Of a stretch of DNA of 8,728 bases, positions 5,203 to 8,728 are shown piece after piece. Numbering within the stretch: position 1 is the stretch's first letter; every line of letters begins with the position of its first letter. The DNA is from an uncultured Erysipelotrichaceae bacterium (GTDB lineage Bacteria > Bacillota_I > Bacilli_A > Erysipelotrichales > Erysipelotrichaceae): assembly GCA_937893225.1 (NCBI GenBank), contig CALBJM010000253.1:1-8728 (forward strand), written 5' to 3'. A program made the translations under genes and the position numbers. The notes beneath the pieces are model-generated. The model was not told the origin of the DNA and searched no databases. It saw only the letters and a list, made by a program, of their open reading frames with translations.

Positions 5203-6453
5203 ATGAAAATTAAATTTTATTATGTGAGACATGGACAAACGATTTTCAATACGCTTGGAAGACTACAAGGTATGTGTGATTCTCCTTTAACAACAAAAGG
5301 CATAGAAGATGCACAAGAAGTGGCAAGTGTATTACGCAATATTGCATTTGATGCGGTGTATGCTTCAACGAGTGAAAGAGCATGGAAGACCGCAAATATT
5401 ATTTGTGCGTATCAAAAACAAAGTCCAATATTGATGAAAGAATTACGAGAGTTTGATTTTGGAAATTTAGATGGGCAAAAAATAGATGAATTTCAAGATG
5501 CTGTATGGGGAGAAGGCATGCGTGAAGATTGGAGTGCATTTGATGGTGAAACAATGGAAATATTTGCAAAACGTTCTCGTCATGCTTTTGAAACGATGTT
5601 TTCGCAGTGTAAGGATGGAGACAATGTTTTAGTTGTTTCACATGGTTCGTATATCATGCATTTGATGCGTACACTTTTACATTTTGATCAAGCAGCATAT
5701 ATTCGAAAAAGAGAATCAGAAGGTAAAGCATGGATTCCGAATTGTGGAATATGTGTATTTTCTTATGAAGATGGAAAATGGCAAATGGAAGAAGAACCTG
5801 TAACTGCGCAAGAATACAGAAATTTGCACTTTCCTAAAACACTTCATTACTATCTAGTGCGACATGGAGAAACACAATTTAATACAACACACCGTTTACA
5901 AGGACAATGTGACTCACCATTAACAAAAACAGGTAAGCAGCAAGTTATGCAAGCTAGCTTAAAGCTGAAGGATGTGCACTTTGATGCTTGTTATACATCG
6001 ACAAGTGAAAGAGCAAGAGATACTGCAGATATCTTGTTGCAACAAAGAAATCTACAACCAATATGGGATGAACGCTTAAAAGAAGTGAATTTTGGTACCT
6101 TAGAAGGCAGCAATTATTTAGAAAACTTTGAAGAACAAAATCAACGCTTTTATGCTATGCACTATAAAGATATTGGTGGTGAAGATGCAGAAGATGTGAA
6201 AAAAAGAATACGTACGTTTTTAAGGGATGCAAGTGATGAAGCAAAAGATGGCGATACGATTTTGTTAGTGAGCCATGCCAATTTCTATACGCTTGTGTTA
6301 GAAGAATTGTTTGGAATATCTCGTGAACATTTATTTCAAGAAAGTCGAGCAAAAGGTATAAATCCTACACCAAATGCAGGCATTTGTAAATTTGATTACG
6401 ATAAAGGAAAATGGAACTTGTTGGAAACAATGAATGGAGAAAAATATGTGTGA
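5203..6453 (+). CDS. double-domain histidine phosphatase (phosphoglycerate-mutase-like)
   Basis: A 416-residue cytoplasmic protein made of two complete histidine-phosphatase domains. Domain 1 (about 1–200): RHG with His10, SPLT (27–30), TSER (56–59), LREFDFGNLDG with Glu83, and VVSH with His147. Domain 2 (about 212–416): RHG with His221, SPLT, TSER, LKEVNFGTLEG with Glu294, and LVSH with His358. Every landmark is exactly 211 residues apart, so the unit was duplicated whole and has diverged without gaps. Both keep the phosphorylated His, second His, acid and arginines, so both should be active; substrate (sugar phosphate, nucleotide or other) cannot be told. Typical members have one domain of about 200 residues. 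ATG 5203 gives the standard MKIKFYYVRHG start but has no Shine-Dalgarno sequence. It is the first gene of a unit with two HAD phosphatases; its end overlaps the next start by 8 bases. Confidence 0.93.
   Translation: MKIKFYYVRHGQTIFNTLGRLQGMCDSPLTTKGIEDAQEVASVLRNIAFDAVYASTSERAWKTANIICAYQKQSPILMKELREFDFGNLDGQKIDEFQDAVWGEGMREDWSAFDGETMEIFAKRSRHAFETMFSQCKDGDNVLVVSHGSYIMHLMRTLLHFDQAAYIRKRESEGKAWIPNCGICVFSYEDGKWQMEEEPVTAQEYRNLHFPKTLHYYLVRHGETQFNTTHRLQGQCDSPLTKTGKQQVMQASLKLKDVHFDACYTSTSERARDTADILLQQRNLQPIWDERLKEVNFGTLEGSNYLENFEEQNQRFYAMHYKDIGGEDAEDVKKRIRTFLRDASDEAKDGDTILLVSHANFYTLVLEELFGISREHLFQESRAKGINPTPNAGICKFDYDKGKWNLLETMNGEKYV
5215..6414 (+). repeat. tandem in-frame duplication of a 211-codon phosphatase domain
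   Basis: Residues 5–193 (5215–5781) align with residues 216–404 (5848–6414) at a constant 633-base offset. RHG, LQG.CDSPLT, FDA.Y.STSERA, the acid region, KDGD, VSH, N.GIC and GKW all fall in register with no insertion or deletion. The DNA has diverged at many silent and replacement sites, so the duplication is not recent. Confidence 0.9.
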
Positions 6454-7279
6454 AGAAAAATATTTGTTTTTTGATATGGATGGCACGTTGATATCCCCAG
6501 AAACACATAAAATACCAGAAAGTGCAATATTAGGCATTCGACAAGCTATGGCTAATGGACATCGCTGCTTTATTTGTACTGGTAGATCTTACGTTATGGC
6601 ACAAGAACACTTCGATGCGTTGGCTTTACCAGGCATTGTGTTTTGTAATGGTGCAGGCATTGCTTATGAAGGCAATATATTAGAAACGAGAAATATTCAT
6701 CCTACAGTCGTCAAACGTGTCGTAGATATGGCACAAGCATTAGGCGGAGGTTTCTCATTGCAAACAACACATTTCACATATCAGAATCAGTCAGAAAGAG
6801 ACCGTATCTTACACCGTTGGTACAATCGTTCTACTGATGGGACAATAGAGGAAATGATCAAACGACGTGCAATGAAAATGATTGATGCATATCAAAATGA
6901 GCCTGTGCAAAAGATAGACATATCTTTTAGCAGTGAACTTACCGCAGATGTGTTTTTTTCACGTGTGCCACGCTCTTTAAGCGTCGTTGTTGCTGGTGGA
7001 TATTACGCTAGTATGGGAAGAACAGGTGGTGAATTAACTGCGAATGGTGTCACAAAAGGGACTGGTATAATGCGGGTGCTAGATATGTTTTCTGGAAATG
7101 CACAGAATGCATATGGTTTTGGTGATAGTTCAAATGACATCGAAATGTTGCAAGTCTGTGGAACAGGCGTAGCAATGGGAAATGGAAAAGAAGTCTGCAA
7201 AAGAAATGCAGATTATATTACAGATGATGTGGATCATGATGGAATCTATCATGCATTACAACACTTTGGTCTTATATAG
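6446..7279 (+). CDS. Cof-type HAD-IIB hydrolase (first paralog)
   Basis: A 277-residue HAD-superfamily phosphatase with the C2 cap typical of the Cof/YidA group, which dephosphorylates sugar phosphates, nucleotides or flavin-type phosphates in the cytoplasm. Motif I is FFDMDGTL (nucleophile Asp10, acid Asp12), motif II CTGR (Thr45), motif III Lys204 in GVTKGTG, and motif IV GFGDSSNDIEML (Asp227, Asp231). The cap lies between about 80 and 195. I start at ATG 6446 because GGAG (6436–6439) is 6 bases before it; an in-frame ATG at 6434 is possible and would add MEKN. The start overlaps the preceding stop by 8 bases, implying coupled translation, and the next paralog begins 8 bases after the stop. 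All catalytic residues are present; the substrate is unknown. Confidence 0.92.
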   Translation: MCEEKYLFFDMDGTLISPETHKIPESAILGIRQAMANGHRCFICTGRSYVMAQEHFDALALPGIVFCNGAGIAYEGNILETRNIHPTVVKRVVDMAQALGGGFSLQTTHFTYQNQSERDRILHRWYNRSTDGTIEEMIKRRAMKMIDAYQNEPVQKIDISFSSELTADVFFSRVPRSLSVVVAGGYYASMGRTGGELTANGVTKGTGIMRVLDMFSGNAQNAYGFGDSSNDIEMLQVCGTGVAMGNGKEVCKRNADYITDDVDHDGIYHALQHFGLI

Positions 7280-7287
7280 GAGATTAT

Positions 7288-8124
7288 ATGAAGGGATTTT
7301 TATTTTTTGATATCGATGGAACTTTAGTGGATAGTGAAGCAGGGTATATGATGCCTTCCAAAGTAAGCATGGATGCTATACGACAAGCACAACAAAATGG
7401 CTATTTGTGTTTTATAGCATCTGGTAGAAATTATGGTGGTATGCGGCAATTCGAAGAATTAGGATTCGATGGATTTGTCTATTCTGATGGTGCAGGTATT
7501 TTATGTAAAAATGGAATTTCATATTCTACACCGATTCCACAAAAGGTATTGAAAAAATACCTTGCGGAGGTAAAAGAATACAAAGCAGAAATCATTCTTG
7601 CCACAAAAGACAAACTATTCGCTTCTCCACGACAATACAAAGACCTTTTCAAAAGTGCGGAATCTGTAGCCAGAAGACAAAAATGTGCGCCAAAAGAAAT
7701 AATGCAAGACTGGAATATCTATCATATTGAAGAATACAATGGTGAAGATGTGATGGAAAGTGATATTAGCTTTGAAAGTCTGCAACAAGAACAAAATTGG
7801 CTAGATCACTTGGATCCGGAATTGGAATATATATCTACATCGGCTTCTTATGGAAGAGGTGGAAATACTGCAGGAGAAGTAACGTATCATAAAGTAACAA
7901 AAGGAAATGGCTGTAAAAAAGTTGTTGAACTCTTTCGTGGAGATATGCAAAATACATATGCATTTGGCGATTCTATGAATGATGCAAGTATGCTAGAAAT
8001 ATGCCAATATGGTATCGCAATGGGCAATGCCGTGGAAGAGTTAAAACAAAAAGCAAACTATATAACTGATTCAATTGAAGAAGATGGATTGAAGAAGGCT
8101 ATGGAACATTTCCAAATTATTTAG
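7288..8124 (+). CDS. Cof-type HAD-IIB hydrolase (second paralog)
   Basis: A 278-residue paralog of the preceding gene with the same plan: FFDIDGTL (Asp8, Asp10), ASGR (Ser45), C2 cap about 75–195, TKGNG with Lys205, and AFGDSMNDASML (Asp228, Asp232), followed by the shared GIAMGNA and NYITD segments. The two clearly arose by duplication, but the cap regions, which choose the substrate in this family, differ strongly, so they probably act on different phosphates. AGGAG is well placed before ATG 7288 and only 8 bases separate it from the upstream stop. A terminator follows 30 bases after its stop and closes the phosphatase unit. Family is certain; substrate is not. Confidence 0.93.
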   Translation: MKGFLFFDIDGTLVDSEAGYMMPSKVSMDAIRQAQQNGYLCFIASGRNYGGMRQFEELGFDGFVYSDGAGILCKNGISYSTPIPQKVLKKYLAEVKEYKAEIILATKDKLFASPRQYKDLFKSAESVARRQKCAPKEIMQDWNIYHIEEYNGEDVMESDISFESLQQEQNWLDHLDPELEYISTSASYGRGGNTAGEVTYHKVTKGNGCKKVVELFRGDMQNTYAFGDSMNDASMLEICQYGIAMGNAVEELKQKANYITDSIEEDGLKKAMEHFQII

Positions 8125-8154
8125 ATGATTGTATATAAAAATCTTTGATAGACT

Positions 8155-8175
8155 GTCGCGTAAGCGACTTTTTTT
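8155..8175 (+). terminator. intrinsic terminator closing the phosphatase unit
   Basis: GTCGC (8155–8159) and GCGAC (8164–8168) form a short, all-Watson-Crick, GC-rich stem capped by GTAA, a GNRA tetraloop, and followed by seven T's (8169–8175). Confidence 0.82.
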
Positions 8176-8240
8176 ATACTGAATGGATAAATTGTGGAAA
8201 ATACAGATCATGAGGATTAAAATATAGACGAAAGTTAGTT

Positions 8241-8262
8241 GTGTATAACTATAAGTTTACAC
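8241..8262. promoter_or_regulatory. imperfect inverted repeat just upstream of the last gene
   Basis: GTGTATAACT (8241–8250) and AGTTTACAC (8254–8262) pair over 9 positions with one bulged T and a 3-base loop. The repeat ends 5 bases before the AGGAAAG ribosome binding site and contains TATAAC, a possible -10 without a clear -35. It could be an operator or a leader hairpin. The arm shares AGTTTACA with the repeat in the Bax-inhibitor promoter (reverse strand there). Confidence 0.3.
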
Positions 8263-8277
8263 ATATAGGAAAGTGGT

Positions 8278-8728
8278 ATGAAAAAAAAGAAGGAATTAGA
8301 TAACATACATGTTATTTATTCAGAAGCTTGTAAAAAACTTTTGGTTGAAAGAATAGCTGCACATTATCCGCAAGTGGAAAGAGAAGAAATCTTTGCTGAA
8401 GTACATAATCAGTATATGAAATTTTTATCTTCCTGGAATAGAGATCTTGGAGGAAATAAGAACTTTCATAATGGAGAAGGTGGTACATACGACTGCATTG
8501 CTTTTATGAGTTATTACAAGGTATGTAGAAGTGTTACTTCTCTTCAGGAAATTGAAAAGATGGAAGAAGATTTAATACTTCCTTCTTTTCGGAATCTTAA
8601 GTTTGTAAACTGCAACAAACCATTTTGGCGAAAATTGATGTATAGAGCTTTTCTAAATGCAGAAAAACAATGCAACAAATGGAAGGACTATAAGATGAAA
8701 GTAGAACCATATGACAAGAATAAACCAA
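8278..8728 (+). CDS. L-2-amino-thiazoline-4-carboxylate hydrolase-like protein, N-terminal part (cut by window edge)
   Basis: The first 150 codons are present and the frame is still open at the right edge. The segments GGTYDCIAFMSYYKVC, EEDLILPSF, NCNKPFWRKLMYRAF and WKDYKMKVEPYDKNKP match, from memory, proteins annotated in gut Bacillota as the L-2-amino-thiazoline-4-carboxylic acid hydrolase family. In Pseudomonas the named enzyme opens L-ATC on the way to L-cysteine; whether this distant form does so is unknown. There is no signal peptide or membrane helix; the N-terminus is very basic (MKKKKE). AGGAAAG (8267–8273) precedes the ATG. A terminator upstream separates it from the phosphatase genes, so it should have its own promoter within 8176–8277. 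The C-terminal half, where further conserved cysteines would be expected, is outside the window. Confidence 0.62.
   Translation, partial: MKKKKELDNIHVIYSEACKKLLVERIAAHYPQVEREEIFAEVHNQYMKFLSSWNRDLGGNKNFHNGEGGTYDCIAFMSYYKVCRSVTSLQEIEKMEEDLILPSFRNLKFVNCNKPFWRKLMYRAFLNAEKQCNKWKDYKMKVEPYDKNKP

Noticed and set aside
8192..8223. TTGTGG … TAAAAT as promoter for the last gene
   Set aside because: The spacer is 20 bases and both hexamers are weak; not supportable.
1..8728. CRISPR, insertion sequence, phage, tRNA or rRNA
   Set aside because: No regularly spaced repeats, transposase or integrase motifs, terminal inverted repeats, or tRNA/rRNA-like sequence were seen on either strand.

Overview
The window is AT-rich (roughly two-thirds A+T by eye). 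All eleven supported genes are on the + strand, tightly packed, and mostly preceded by AGGAG-like ribosome binding sites. The mutL–miaA order, the CpXC protein, Cof-type HAD phosphatases and an L-2-amino-thiazoline-4-carboxylate hydrolase-like gene together suggest a low-GC, probably gut- or mouth-associated member of the Bacillota. An Erysipelotrichia-like lineage is my best guess, but the sequence does not prove it.

Region 1 (1–2167) is the end of a mismatch-repair/tRNA-modification operon. It holds the C-terminal part of mutL (cut by the left edge), miaA (4-base overlap) and a small two-helix membrane protein of unknown function. The MutL C-terminal domain has lost all recognisable endonuclease/zinc residues. 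Its DQHAAQE-type motif reads DQYAAAK, with lysine at the key glutamate position.

Region 2 (2190–4376) has a Bax-inhibitor-1 (YetJ-type) membrane protein with its own promoter, whose spacer is filled by an 8+8 inverted repeat. It ends in a strong terminator. An extended -10 promoter sits directly against that terminator and probably drives a two-gene unit: an unrecognised 233-aa protein and a CpXC zinc-motif protein.

Region 3 (4377–4593) has no gene. It holds a structured, C-rich element followed by a terminator hairpin and looks like a small regulatory RNA of the RsaE/RoxS style (two CCCCU motifs, one in a hairpin loop and one unpaired).

Region 4 (4594–8175) holds a uridine-kinase-like P-loop kinase and then a three-gene phosphatase unit. 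The first member is a 416-aa protein made of two complete histidine-phosphatase domains in a gap-free 211-residue repeat. The next two are tandem paralogous Cof-type HAD hydrolases. Terminators bound the unit on both sides. The kinase and the double phosphatase both lack a Shine-Dalgarno sequence, and each has a -10-like hexamer exactly 6 nt before its ATG, so both may be made from leaderless mRNAs.

Region 5 (8176–8728) has an intergenic inverted repeat and the N-terminal 150 codons of a probable L-2-amino-thiazoline-4-carboxylate hydrolase-family protein, cut by the right edge.

I saw no mobile element, CRISPR array, tRNA or rRNA. The content is mostly ordinary chromosomal genes. The points most worth attention are the degenerate MutL site, the candidate small RNA, the leaderless pair and the double phosphatase.
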